Shown in pieces: positions 24,952 through 33,793 of a stretch of DNA of 64,000 nucleotides. The notes beneath the pieces are model-generated. The model worked only from the letters and a program-made list of their open reading frames with translations, searched no databases and had not been told where the DNA came from. The stretch is taken from positions 62,001-126,000 of the forward strand of contig NZ_JXCG01000006.1 of NCBI RefSeq assembly GCF_001317345.1, read 5' to 3'. Source of the DNA: Thermococcus sp. EP1 (lineage in GTDB: Archaea > Methanobacteriota_B > Thermococci > Thermococcales > Thermococcaceae). Within the stretch, counting starts at the first letter, position 1; every line of letters begins with the position of its first letter. A program made the position numbers and the translations under genes.

Positions 24952-25839
24952 ATGCAGATCGCGATAGCAAGCGGAAAAGGTGGAGTTGGAAAGTCAAGTG
25001 TTACTGCTTCACTAGTTTACCTTCTTAAAGACACTTATAAGCTAATAGCGATTGATGCTGATGCTGATGCGCCTAATCTGGACTTACTCTTTAATGTGGA
25101 GAAATGGGAAGAGGAAAAAGAACTCATAGGAGCAAAAGTTGCCAAAATAAACACAGAAACATGCATACAATGTGGTATATGTGCTGAGAGATGTCCTTAT
25201 GATTGTATAAACTTCATTGATGGAGATTACATAGTGAATGAATTAACATGTGAAGGTTGTGGTGTTTGCAGGCTTGTGTGTCCAGTGAAAGGAGTAATCA
25301 CTTTAGAAGAAGTTCGGTCTGGCATAATTAGAAAGACAACGACAAAATACAACTTTCCCTTAATCTCAGCACAGCTTGATGTGGGTAGACCAAATAGTGG
25401 AAAGCTTGTTACTGAAGAGAAAGAATGGGCCAAGAAAATTATGAAAGAACAAAATCTAGAACACATGATAGTGGACTCAGCAGCAGGGATTGGATGTCAA
25501 GTAATAGCAAGTCTTGGAGGCGCAGATGCAGTAATACTTATTGCGGAGCCAACTCCTGCTTCATTGAGTGATGTAAAGAGAGTTTACAAAGTTGTTCAGC
25601 ACTTTAGAGAACCAGCTTACCTAATAATCAATAAAGCAGACCTAAATCCAGGGTTTAGAAGATTACATGAGTTTGCTGAGGAAGAAGATATACCTATAAT
25701 CGGCGAGATACCGTATGACAAAGCAGTTCCAAAAAGTATGACAATGCTTCAACCAGTTATTGAAGCATTTCCAGAGTCTAAAGCATCTAAAGCTCTTAAA
25801 GAAATTGCAAAGATAGTAGAAGAAGAGATTTTAAGATAG
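24952..25839 (+). CDS. MinD-superfamily ATPase with inserted ferredoxin domain, paralogue
   Basis: The protein of about 295 residues has the P-loop SGKGGVGKSS, DADADAPNLDLLF as switch region, and two ferredoxin motifs, CIQCGICAERCPYDC and CEGCGVCRLVCP. It is clearly paralogous to the preceding gene, and the pair probably forms a heterodimer. The ATG is preceded by GGTGAGAAGG that overlaps the previous stop, so translation is coupled. Function as for its neighbour: handling of iron-sulfur clusters, inferred from family. Confidence 0.9.
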   Translation: MQIAIASGKGGVGKSSVTASLVYLLKDTYKLIAIDADADAPNLDLLFNVEKWEEEKELIGAKVAKINTETCIQCGICAERCPYDCINFIDGDYIVNELTCEGCGVCRLVCPVKGVITLEEVRSGIIRKTTTKYNFPLISAQLDVGRPNSGKLVTEEKEWAKKIMKEQNLEHMIVDSAAGIGCQVIASLGGADAVILIAEPTPASLSDVKRVYKVVQHFREPAYLIINKADLNPGFRRLHEFAEEEDIPIIGEIPYDKAVPKSMTMLQPVIEAFPESKASKALKEIAKIVEEEILR

Positions 25840-25897
25840 TACTTTCTATTTCTCCCACTCACTAATTTTTAAATAATATTATTGTGAGTGTATAACT

Positions 25898-26695
25898 ATG
25901 AGTCCGCACCGCCCAGATAATTTAAGGAGCAAAAAAATAGAAAGCGTGGTGATGTTTTATTTGCTTGTCTATCTAATTGTCTACGGTTCAACGCTTGTTA
26001 TAAAATACTATTTAAAAAATTCTTACATCCTTTTAGATCTTACAGCGACGATTGGGATTACATTTATAGGAATATTTTTAGTTGCTATTCTTGTACTAAA
26101 ATTGAATAATGAAAAATTACTCCCCTCCCTTTTTGGAATTAGAAGAGATAATTTACGCAATAGCTTTCTATTGGCTGCAGCTCTTTCAACGCCCATCCCG
26201 TTGTTTTGGCTCATTGGTATGCAAATTGTAGGTATTGATACATTATTAGTTGCTGCTAAACCGTCCTGGGCAAATTTTCCAATTTCGTTAGGAATTTTAA
26301 TATTCGCAGTCCTATTCTGGGGTTTAATTGGCACTGTTGCCTTCGCTTTTTGGCAAGCTTTTCCCTATGAACTCATGCGAGACATTTCTCCTAGATTTGC
26401 AGTACTTTGGATAGCTATTTTATGGTCTGGACTATATAATACACCACTACTAACCGGAAAACTTGATCCCGTTGATATTCTTTTCTTTGGGTTCCTATTT
26501 ACATGGGTCTATCACAAAACAAGAAACAGTGTAGGGATTGTGCTAGCGTATCTCTTGAATGAAAATCCCTTGTGGTGGATAATAGCAGCAATATTTGGGG
26601 CAAATATCAGAATAGCATTCATGGTTTTTCTTATTTTTAGAGTGCTAGTGTGTTTAGTTTCAGTTGTGTTGTTAGTAAGAAGAAACTATTTATAA
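25898..26695 (+). CDS. Polytopic membrane protein, degenerate CPBP-like
   Basis: The 265-residue protein has seven or eight hydrophobic helices. The segment FAFWQAFPYELM, then FFGFLFTWVYHKTRNSVGIV, resembles motifs 1 and 3 of CPBP (Abi/CAAX-like) intramembrane proteases. However, the catalytic EExxxR and the His residues of active members are absent. It is thus either inactive or a different fold. No Shine-Dalgarno is present; a TATA-like TTTTTAAATAATAT lies about 25 nt before the ATG, suggesting a leaderless message. Confidence 0.5.
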   Translation: MSPHRPDNLRSKKIESVVMFYLLVYLIVYGSTLVIKYYLKNSYILLDLTATIGITFIGIFLVAILVLKLNNEKLLPSLFGIRRDNLRNSFLLAAALSTPIPLFWLIGMQIVGIDTLLVAAKPSWANFPISLGILIFAVLFWGLIGTVAFAFWQAFPYELMRDISPRFAVLWIAILWSGLYNTPLLTGKLDPVDILFFGFLFTWVYHKTRNSVGIVLAYLLNENPLWWIIAAIFGANIRIAFMVFLIFRVLVCLVSVVLLVRRNYL

Positions 26696-26718
26696 AATAT
26701 TTCTCAAATCTTTTTAGA

Positions 26719-27819
26719 ATGGCGAAGTGTGAATTATGTGGGTACGAGTCTGAAGAAATTAGTGAAGCAATTGGGGTATGTGTTAACTGCCTTAGGAAAA
26801 ACCCTCAAAAAGCTTTAGAAAAAGTTATGAAGTCTCATTTCAGATGGCGGAAGCTAATAAACTTGCCTTCCCTTCCTCCTCAAAACGGAGAAATTTCCTG
26901 TAAAATCTGTGTTAATGAATGTCAAATTCTAGAAGGAAATCCTGGCTATTGTGGGATAATCTGGAACAGAAAAGGAAAATTGGTGCCAATAACTGGAAGT
27001 TTTGACTATGGATACCTCCACTGGTATCTTGATCCTCATCCCACAAACTGTGTTGCACAACCTGTGTGTCCTGAGGCAAAACACAGAGGATTCTGTAACT
27101 TAGCAGTCTTTTTCGCCGGCTGTAACTTAGATTGCCTCTTTTGCCAAAACATAGAACACAAATACATGATAAAAAATGGAAATATCGATCCTTTAGCGGG
27201 AATTATCATAAGCTCAGAAGAACTTGCTAATGTTGCTATGAAAAGAGAGGTCTCTTGTGTATGTTACTTTGGTGGAGATCCCACACCACACGCACCTTAT
27301 GCAATTAAAACCTCAAGAGAAATCCTCAAACGAGCAAAAAATATCGAATCAACAAAAAGGATTTGCTGGGAAACAAATGGTCTCGAAAACCCAAATATTA
27401 TGAAAGAAATGGCCAAATTAAGCATTGAAAGCGGAGGAATAATAAAAATTGATTGGAAAGCATACACACCCCAAGTTTATGAGGCCTTAACAGGCATAAA
27501 CGGAGAAAAAGCCCTTCAAAGAATAAAGGAAAACATAAAACTTATTTCTTCAATGAAAACAAGAAACGAACCCCCACTGTTAGTCGTGAGCACTCTTGTA
27601 GTTCCTCATTACATTGACGGGGAGGAGGTCAGAAAAATAGCAACATATCTTGCAAAACTGGATCCAGAGATTCCTTACGTTCTTCTCGGTTTTGCTCCTC
27701 AGCACTTAATGCATGATGTTCTACCTACAAGCAAAAAACAAATGGAAGAGGTCTATCATGCAGCTAAAGAGGAAGGTATAAAAGAAGTTTACATAGAGAA
27801 TTACTGGCTCTTAAGGTGA
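26719..27819 (+). CDS. Radical SAM protein with N-terminal zinc-finger-like Cys motifs
   Basis: The protein of about 366 residues starts with CELCGYESEE and CVNC, then CKICVNEC and YCGI, before the radical SAM core. The cluster motif is AGCNLDCLFCQN and the SAM-binding motif YFGGDPTPH. The family resembles PflA-type activases (COG1180/COG1313), which install glycyl radicals or modify proteins. A TATA box TTTATAAAAT lies about 25 nt before the ATG, inside the end of the preceding gene, so the message is probably leaderless. The 3' end overlaps the convergent DUF134 gene. Confidence 0.85.
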   Translation: MAKCELCGYESEEISEAIGVCVNCLRKNPQKALEKVMKSHFRWRKLINLPSLPPQNGEISCKICVNECQILEGNPGYCGIIWNRKGKLVPITGSFDYGYLHWYLDPHPTNCVAQPVCPEAKHRGFCNLAVFFAGCNLDCLFCQNIEHKYMIKNGNIDPLAGIIISSEELANVAMKREVSCVCYFGGDPTPHAPYAIKTSREILKRAKNIESTKRICWETNGLENPNIMKEMAKLSIESGGIIKIDWKAYTPQVYEALTGINGEKALQRIKENIKLISSMKTRNEPPLLVVSTLVVPHYIDGEEVRKIATYLAKLDPEIPYVLLGFAPQHLMHDVLPTSKKQMEEVYHAAKEEGIKEVYIENYWLLR

Positions 27820-28146
27820 TTCCTCCTTTGGAATTTCATTTCCTTGGGCAAGAATTATCAACTCCCTCCCTTCAACAAGCATTTGAGCAACTTTTTTTCT
27901 CGCTGATGTTAATGCTCTCCACACTGTTCCTCTCGAAACACCTATTCTTTGGCCAGCCTCCTCCTGCGTTAACCCTTCATAATCAACTAATCTCAATACC
28001 TCAAACTCCTCATATGTCATGAAGATTGGAGGTTGAGGAGGGCCAAACGGAGGCTTAGCCGGATAAAAGTGTCTAACCTCAGGAATAAAACCTATAAAAC
28101 GCATTTTCCTTCTCCGACCCCTACCTCTTCCCATTCCTCGGGGCAC
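27811..28146 (-). CDS. DUF134-family DNA-binding regulator
   Basis: The protein of about 111 residues begins MPRGMGRGRGRRRK and has a sigma-70 region 4-like helix-turn-helix (YEGLTQEEAGQRIGVSRGTV). PIFMTYEEFEVLRLVD is the family core. DUF134 genes usually lie beside NifX-like genes, as here. The start is a GTG that follows AGGTGA; it gives the family N-terminus, while an upstream start would add an unrelated extension. It is the likely regulator for the palindromic operators near 23698 and 24031. Confidence 0.8.
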   Translation of the reverse strand: MPRGMGRGRGRRRKMRFIGFIPEVRHFYPAKPPFGPPQPPIFMTYEEFEVLRLVDYEGLTQEEAGQRIGVSRGTVWRALTSARKKVAQMLVEGRELIILAQGNEIPKEESP

Positions 28147-28327
28147 TTCTTCTCTCACCTGAATCCATTTGGAAGTTTCCCTTTTTAGAGTTTCGGTAAG
28201 AAGGAACAACTCCCACTTTCATTATCTTTTAGTACTTCCCATCTTTGATTCTCACAAAATTCCCGCGTTAACTCTCCTATGTCTCCTACTAGTTTCAAGA
28301 GAGGAGAGAACAATTTCCAAGCGGCGC

Positions 28328-28336
28328 TTTTATAAA
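28328..28336 (+). promoter_or_regulatory. TATA box of hef (leaderless)
   Basis: TTTTATAAA ends 25 nt before the hef ATG, and there is no Shine-Dalgarno. The transcript should start at or next to the ATG, that is, a leaderless message. Confidence 0.6.
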
Positions 28337-28360
28337 CCTCTTTGTCTATAATATACATCA

Positions 28361-30673
28361 ATGTATTTGCGAAAAGACCTTATACAGCCAAGGCTTTATC
28401 AAGAGGTAATCTACGCAAAGTGTAAAGACAAAAATAGCCTAGTTGTTCTACCAACAGGGTTAGGAAAGACTCTAATAGCTCAAATGATAGCAGACTACCG
28501 CCTCTCCAAATATGGAGGAAAAGTCCTAATGCTAGCTCCCACAAAGCCTTTAGCCCTCCAACATAGGGAAAGTTTCCTGAGACTCTTTAACATCCCAGAA
28601 GAAAAAGTAAACACTTTAACGGGAGAGATTCCTCCCGAAAAAAGAGCAGAGATATGGAGAAAGAGTATTATAATTACAGCTACTCCTCAAACTATAGAGA
28701 ATGATCTTGTTGTTGGTAGAATAAGCCTCGAAGATGTGGTTTTGCTTATCTTTGACGAGGCCCATAGAGCTGTTGGAAACTACGGATATGTATATATCGC
28801 AAAAGAATACATGAGAGAATCAAAGCATCCTCTCATTCTAGGCTTAACGGCCTCTCCTGGAAGCGACGAGACAAAAATAAGAGCTATTGTGAAAAATCTA
28901 TTCATAGAACATATTGAACTCAGAACAGAAAATTCTTCTGACGTAAAGCCCTATGTACAGGGGATAAAGTTCGAATGGCTCAAAGTCGAACTTCCCGAGA
29001 TTTATAAAGACGTTAGAAAGTTTTTGCGTGAAATGCTCAAAGATTCTCTAAAACCTCTTGCTGGAGCAGGGTTACTCGATAGTTATTCCCCCGACATACC
29101 AAAGAAAGAAGTCCTAAAGGCAGGTCGAATAATAAACACCGAAATGGCAAAAGGTAATTACGAAGTAGGAAAACTTATGCTATACCAAGCTAAAGCTCTA
29201 AAGCTTCATCACGCGATAGAATTGCTTGAGACCCAAGGACTATCCGCATTAAGGGGATACTTAAAAAAGCTCTATGAAGAAGCGAGGAAGGGCAGAACAA
29301 AATCTACAAAAGAGATTATCCAAGACCCAAGAATGAAAAAAGCAATAGCTCTTCTTGTACAGGCTAAGGAGCTTGGACTTGATCACCCAAAACTCGATAA
29401 GTTGAAGGAAATTATAAAAGAACAACTAGACAAGAAACCATCCTCAAAAATAATTGTCTTTACAAATTACCGTGACACTGCAAAGAAAATAGTGGAAGAG
29501 CTCCTAAAAGAACCTATTCAAGCTATGCGCTTTGTTGGACAAGCCAGCAGAGAAAATGACAAAGGTCTAAGTCAGAAAAAACAAAAACAGATTTTAGATC
29601 TCTTTTCTAAGGGAGAGTTCAACGTTTTAGTTGCCACCAGTGTCGGAGAGGAAGGCCTAGACGTGCCAGAAGTAGATCTAGTGATTTTTTATGAGCCTGT
29701 ACCCTCTGCCATTCGAAGTATTCAAAGGAAGGGAAGAACTGGACGCCATAAACCCGGTAAAGTAATTATTTTAATGGCAAAAGGGACAAGAGATGAGGCC
29801 TATTACTGGAGTTCCCGTCATAAGGAAAAACAGATGATTTCTCTTTTAAAGAAGGTGGAAGATATGGTTAAAAAAGAGAAACAATCCTCTCTTCTTGGAT
29901 TTGTGAAGTCAAAAGAGAAGAAAAAAAGTGAAACGACCATAAAAGAGGTAGAAGAAAAAATCGAAGTCTCAAAAGAGGAAGTCTATGAAAAACTTCCCAT
30001 AAAACCTATTTTCATACGAAAACCAAAGGGTATTGTAGTGTATGTTGACTCTCGTGAGCTTAAAAGTCAAGTCCCTAAAATGTTAAAGGAACTCGGGGTG
30101 CACTTGGAAATCAAAACACTTGACATCGGAGATTACATAGTTAGTGAAGATGTTGCCATAGAAAGAAAAGCTGCTAATGACTTTATTCAGTCGATAATAG
30201 ATGGACGGCTCTTTGACCAAGCAAGACGCTTGAAAGAGGCATATCTAAAACCCATAATTATCATCGAAGGCGAGCTTTACGGAATTAGAAATATTCACCC
30301 AAATGCCATTAGAGGTGCTCTAGCAGCTCTAACCGTAGACTGGGATATTCCCATACTATTTGCCAAAGACCCAAATGAGGTGGCAAACTACATATACTTA
30401 ATAGCAAAACGCGAACAAGAAGAAAGAAAAAAGGAGATTGCAGTCAGAAGCGAGAAAAAAGCGTTAACTCTGGCAGATCGACAACGCCTAATAGTAGAAG
30501 GTCTCCCTTATGTGTCTGCAGTTCTTGCAAGAAGACTTTTACGGCATTTCGGAAGTGTAGAGCGAGTTTTCACTGCAAAAGAGAGTGAACTTACCCAAGT
30601 AGAGGGAATAGGTGAAAAAATAGCTAGAGAAATAAGAAAAGTCATCACTGCTCCTTATGAAGAGGAAAAATAG
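28361..30673 (+). CDS. hef: Hef helicase/nuclease (XPF/FANCM homologue)
   Basis: The 770-residue protein joins a superfamily 2 helicase to an XPF-type nuclease. Helicase motifs are PTGLGKT (motif I), FDEAHRAVG (motif II, DEAH), LTASPG and QRKGRTGR (motif VI). The nuclease part contains VDSRELKSQVPKML and GDYIVSEDVAIERK, with the ERKxxxD catalytic signature. A C-terminal helix-hairpin-helix pair follows (PYVSAVLARRLLRHFGS, VEGIGEKIAREIR). Hef processes stalled replication forks in Thermococcales. Full length for the family. Confidence 0.97.
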   Translation: MYLRKDLIQPRLYQEVIYAKCKDKNSLVVLPTGLGKTLIAQMIADYRLSKYGGKVLMLAPTKPLALQHRESFLRLFNIPEEKVNTLTGEIPPEKRAEIWRKSIIITATPQTIENDLVVGRISLEDVVLLIFDEAHRAVGNYGYVYIAKEYMRESKHPLILGLTASPGSDETKIRAIVKNLFIEHIELRTENSSDVKPYVQGIKFEWLKVELPEIYKDVRKFLREMLKDSLKPLAGAGLLDSYSPDIPKKEVLKAGRIINTEMAKGNYEVGKLMLYQAKALKLHHAIELLETQGLSALRGYLKKLYEEARKGRTKSTKEIIQDPRMKKAIALLVQAKELGLDHPKLDKLKEIIKEQLDKKPSSKIIVFTNYRDTAKKIVEELLKEPIQAMRFVGQASRENDKGLSQKKQKQILDLFSKGEFNVLVATSVGEEGLDVPEVDLVIFYEPVPSAIRSIQRKGRTGRHKPGKVIILMAKGTRDEAYYWSSRHKEKQMISLLKKVEDMVKKEKQSSLLGFVKSKEKKKSETTIKEVEEKIEVSKEEVYEKLPIKPIFIRKPKGIVVYVDSRELKSQVPKMLKELGVHLEIKTLDIGDYIVSEDVAIERKAANDFIQSIIDGRLFDQARRLKEAYLKPIIIIEGELYGIRNIHPNAIRGALAALTVDWDIPILFAKDPNEVANYIYLIAKREQEERKKEIAVRSEKKALTLADRQRLIVEGLPYVSAVLARRLLRHFGSVERVFTAKESELTQVEGIGEKIAREIRKVITAPYEEEK

Positions 30674-30691
30674 AGAAAAATTAAAATATAA

Positions 30692-30707
30692 GGTTACATA
30701 TATAACC
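30692..30707 (+). promoter_or_regulatory. Inverted repeat overlapping TATA box of DUF257 gene
   Basis: GGTTACATATATAACC holds the inverted pair GGTTA/TAACC around CATATA, which is the likely TATA box of the next gene about 38 nt downstream. A repressor binding here would exclude TBP. Confidence 0.35.
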
Positions 30708-30737
30708 GCCTAGCTATAGTTATTGGGGGATTTTTAC

Positions 30738-31346
30738 ATGTCAACCATTAGCACATTGTTGGAAAATCTAAAGTTTGGAGAGAGCATATTGATAGAACAC
30801 TCATCAACCGCTCCAGTGCATATCCTCTTTTATGAACTTATAAAGTGGGCGGAGCTAAATTCATATCCCGTTCTCATTGATGATTTCTTGGATTCTCTCT
30901 ACTTGTATGAAAAACATATAAAACTCTCTGGTCTTTTAACCAAGCCAATAAAGGCAGCAATGGTAATAAAATTAGGCGGTATTTTAGAGGTAGGAAATGT
31001 CATAGGAAAGGTTTCAGTTAGTGAGAGTACTATTTTACAAAAAGAATATGACTCTGTTTTTGAAAAAGTGCCGCATGAGAGATTCCTAAATATTGTAGTA
31101 GGGTTTGACAAATATTTACTCTTACTCCAAGACAAAAAAGAATTTTTAAGTTCTCTTCATGATATCTTGAAATATGTTGGAAATAAAAGGAGAATAGCAT
31201 TTTATTTCATAAATCAAGACCTAATAGAGGTTGCTGCTCCTGCAGCACTTCCAATTCTAGAAGAGGGATTCACAAGAGTAGTGAGAATAGGAAGAAATGA
31301 AAGTGCTCCTCCAACAGTCAAGCTATTAAAAACCCTAATGGACTGA
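30738..31346 (+). CDS. DUF257 family protein
   Basis: The protein of about 202 residues matches the DUF257 family, found in Pyrococcus and Thermococcus. ESILIEHSSTAPVHILFYEL and YPVLIDDFLDSLYLYEKH are the characteristic N-terminal segments; the fold resembles a RecA/KaiC-like sheet without a P-loop. Function is unknown. The ATG has GGGGGA upstream. A TTG five codons upstream would include that site. An H/ACA RNA gene on the opposite strand begins just beyond its stop. Confidence 0.85.
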   Translation: MSTISTLLENLKFGESILIEHSSTAPVHILFYELIKWAELNSYPVLIDDFLDSLYLYEKHIKLSGLLTKPIKAAMVIKLGGILEVGNVIGKVSVSESTILQKEYDSVFEKVPHERFLNIVVGFDKYLLLLQDKKEFLSSLHDILKYVGNKRRIAFYFINQDLIEVAAPAALPILEEGFTRVVRIGRNESAPPTVKLLKTLMD

Positions 31347-31383
31347 GCTCTTCTTGTCCTGAAGAAACCAAACTTTCAGATTG

Positions 31384-31456
31384 TAATGTACCCCGGGGGA
31401 GCGAAGGGGACTCACAGCTCGCCGTTAGCTTATCCCCCGCGGTTTCCCCGGGGCAC
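31384..31456 (-). ncRNA. H/ACA box guide RNA
   Basis: This GC-rich island in AT-rich DNA folds on the minus strand as a single H/ACA hairpin. A basal stem of CCCCGGGG pairs with CCCCGGGG, and a pocket follows with left strand AAACCGC and right strand UUCGCUC. An upper stem is GGGGA/UCCCC, with an AGCU-AGCU apical stem, and GA and UGA residues could form a kink-turn. The ACA box follows the stem. The pocket strands match, from memory, the Pyrococcus RNA used in H/ACA RNP crystal structures, which guides pseudouridylation of rRNA. The implied target is GAGCG-U-GCGGUUU. Confidence 0.8.
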
Positions 31457-31586
31457 TTAGTTTTGGGAGTATAAACTCAAAAACTTTTATCATAACTATA
31501 GGGAATAAAAATTCCTCTAAAGAATTACCTTCATTTATGAAAAAGGTTATATAGGCCTTGTTTTCTAAAATAAATTGGTGAAAACT

Positions 31587-31826
31587 ATGAAAATTGTTGA
31601 AATCGACATTAAAATGCCCTATGAAAAAAGAGGAAAAATTTTGACTAAAGTTTTAGGTAAGCTTAGAGGGAAAATTAAAGACATTCACTTTCTCCCGCCT
31701 ACGAGCAAGGGCATTAGTGAAATAAGAATTGAGGTAACCGAAGAGAATGTACCTGAGCTTCTCACACACCTTAAGAACATGGTAAAAGAGGGAAAAATAA
31801 CCTTCAAAGTCCTTAGTGAGGCTTAA
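31587..31826 (+). CDS. Conserved hypothetical protein, 79 aa
   Basis: The protein is a small alpha/beta domain starting MKIVEIDIKMPYEKRG. The strand-helix-strand spacing with KGISEIRIEV and VPELLTHLKNMVKEG suggests an ACT-like or ferredoxin-like fold, but I assign no function. GGTGA lies 6 nt before the ATG. It ends 4 nt within the convergent aminopeptidase gene. Confidence 0.65.
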   Translation: MKIVEIDIKMPYEKRGKILTKVLGKLRGKIKDIHFLPPTSKGISEIRIEVTEENVPELLTHLKNMVKEGKITFKVLSEA

Positions 31827-32665
31827 CGCCTAAATATGGAAGTAACTCCGCTGGCAGCAAATACAAGAAGTTGAAAAGCTTTGTATGCTTCTATTATATC
31901 TTTTGCCTCAAATTCTACAGTTTTTCCATCCATCCTATTTGCTCCCGGTAATAATTCGCCAACATCAGCCATGCCACTGTTATTAAATGTAAGTTTTACT
32001 TTAATAGGATACTCAAGCTTAAGAGGTCTTGTTTCACCTTTTCTGTACTTTTCAACTGCTTTGAAAATACCGTCTTTCAGATCTTTTTTCAAAACTTTTA
32101 GGCTTGGGCTTATAGCAGAATATCTTGAAAAAGCTCTTTTGAAAGGTATCCTTTCAGCCCAAGGAGTGAATCTTTTTACATCATCCTCAAGCAGTTTCTC
32201 ATCACCTCCCACCAAAACTGCGGGAATCCCATAATGACCAACTGCATAAGCATTGAGAAGATATTCGCTTACTTCCACCCCATTGAGTTCAAGCTTTCCT
32301 ACATTTGCTCCACTGTATGTGTGGTCAAAGATAGCATGAAATGTTCCAGCTTTTGCATGATATCCCAAGAATAAAGCCACATCACAATCTTCTGCCCCTG
32401 CTATCATTGCAATCGGCCTTGGATAGCCCCTAACTAAGTAGACATACTCAGGAAGTTCTTCAGGAAGAATATTTACCATAGGACCATGGCTATCCGCTAT
32501 TACTACCTCACTAAAACCTGCTTCGTAAAGCGCCTCTGCTGCTGTCAATGTTATTTCGGTCGCTATTTTCCTTGCCTCTGTATAAAGCGCCCCTTTTTCA
32601 ATTAAATGCTGGGGACTTACCACAAAGGGCATCCCTTCTAAGTCTACAGAAATAAAAGCCTTCAT
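31823..32665 (-). CDS. M55 family D-aminopeptidase (DppA-like)
   Basis: The 280-residue protein matches peptidase family M55. SVDLEGM at residues 6-12 supplies the Asp and Glu zinc ligands, ADSHGPM and GYHAKAGT the His ligands and FDHTYSG the rest of the site. Family members form pentamers or decamers and hydrolyse D-amino-acid peptides. GGTGATCC precedes the ATG. It is a separate transcriptional unit on the minus strand. Confidence 0.92.
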   Translation of the reverse strand: MKAFISVDLEGMPFVVSPQHLIEKGALYTEARKIATEITLTAAEALYEAGFSEVVIADSHGPMVNILPEELPEYVYLVRGYPRPIAMIAGAEDCDVALFLGYHAKAGTFHAIFDHTYSGANVGKLELNGVEVSEYLLNAYAVGHYGIPAVLVGGDEKLLEDDVKRFTPWAERIPFKRAFSRYSAISPSLKVLKKDLKDGIFKAVEKYRKGETRPLKLEYPIKVKLTFNNSGMADVGELLPGANRMDGKTVEFEAKDIIEAYKAFQLLVFAASGVTSIFRR

Positions 32666-32833
32666 TGAGGATCACCATTTAGAAATTAAACTGAATGTTT
32701 AAATATGTTTTTGAAATAAACCCAAAAACCAGCATATGATAAGAGTCAAGTTCACATAGGATTCATTCTGAACGGACAACCCTTCAAAAACAATTAAGTA
32801 TAATAAAGACCATCATTTAAACGAGGAGAATCA

Positions 32834-32980
32834 ATGTCTAGAATTGCTGAGTTCCTAAGGCTACTTGTGGGCTTTGGAGTGTGGATAGCTGTAATAGTGC
32901 TCTTACTATGGTTCCTCCAAGGTTTTTGGAAAGGTATTTCAGAATTTGCTGCAAGTTTATTCGAGCAATCCGAAAAATAA
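32834..32980 (+). CDS. Small single-span membrane protein, 48 aa
   Basis: The frame encodes MSRIAEFLRLLVGFGVWIA then a hydrophobic span VIVLLLWFLQGF and the polar tail EFAASLFEQSEK. GAGGAG precedes the ATG by 5 nt, and a TATA-like TATAATAAAG lies upstream. The amphipathic start and tail make it plausible as an accessory peptide. No homologue is recognised. Confidence 0.55.
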   Translation: MSRIAEFLRLLVGFGVWIAVIVLLLWFLQGFWKGISEFAASLFEQSEK

Positions 32981-33025
32981 GGTTTTAAAAACACATAGAG
33001 ATACTTGAAACCAACCCCATACACG

Positions 33026-33793
33026 CTATTTCTTAATCTCTTTAACTCCTCGTATTATGCTTTCAAGCCTTTTTCTTGCTTCTTCTAAAGAACCGGCCTT
33101 TTCTATTGCAGTGCCAGTGACGATTATATCTGCCCCACTTTTAACAACTTCTTTTGCGTCTTTGTAACTTCTAATCCCCCCACCTACTATAAGAGGAACT
33201 TCTATAACAGTTTTTACAAGTCCTATCATCTCTGAAGGCACATGTTCTGGTGCTCCACTTCCTGCCTCGAGATATACCAAACGCATACCCATATATTGTC
33301 CAGCAAGTGCATAAGCAGCAGCTATTTTTGGTTTATATCTGGGAATTGGTTTCGCATCACTCACCCAGCCTACAGTTTCTCCAGGCTCAATTATGAGGTA
33401 GGCCATTGGAATGGGCTCTATACCATAACGCTTTACAGTAAAAGCTCCCAAAGCTTGGGCCCCTGTTATAAAGAATGGATTTGTAGAATTTAAAAGACTC
33501 ATAAAGAATATGGCATCCGCATATTTGCTAATTCCCCCATGAGATCCAGGGAAAAGAATAACTGGAAGATTAGAACTCTCCTTTATTCTTCTGACAACCC
33601 TGTCTAAAACCTCACCTTCAGCCCCAGTAGAACCACCAACCATTATTGCGTCAACACCAACTTCCTCACTCATTTGAGCAAGCTTTGAAGCCAAATCAGG
33701 TGAAACATCGTCAGGATCAAGTAAAACAAAGTGAAGCTTTTCTTTTTCAAGTTTCTCGTGAATATATGACTCAACCTTACCTATCTTCACCAT
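33026..33793 (-). CDS. Geranylgeranylglyceryl phosphate synthase
   Basis: The 255-residue TIM-barrel enzyme makes GGGP, the first ether bond of archaeal lipids, from sn-glycerol-1-phosphate and geranylgeranyl diphosphate. FVLLDPDD, MVGGSTGAEGE, VILFPGSHGGIS and the C-terminal GGGIRSYKDAKE and GADIIVTGTAIE phosphate-binding segments are all present. Its start overlaps the end of the DUF123 gene by 17 nt. The following enzyme of the pathway is at 13191. Confidence 0.95.
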   Translation of the reverse strand: MVKIGKVESYIHEKLEKEKLHFVLLDPDDVSPDLASKLAQMSEEVGVDAIMVGGSTGAEGEVLDRVVRRIKESSNLPVILFPGSHGGISKYADAIFFMSLLNSTNPFFITGAQALGAFTVKRYGIEPIPMAYLIIEPGETVGWVSDAKPIPRYKPKIAAAYALAGQYMGMRLVYLEAGSGAPEHVPSEMIGLVKTVIEVPLIVGGGIRSYKDAKEVVKSGADIIVTGTAIEKAGSLEEARKRLESIIRGVKEIKK

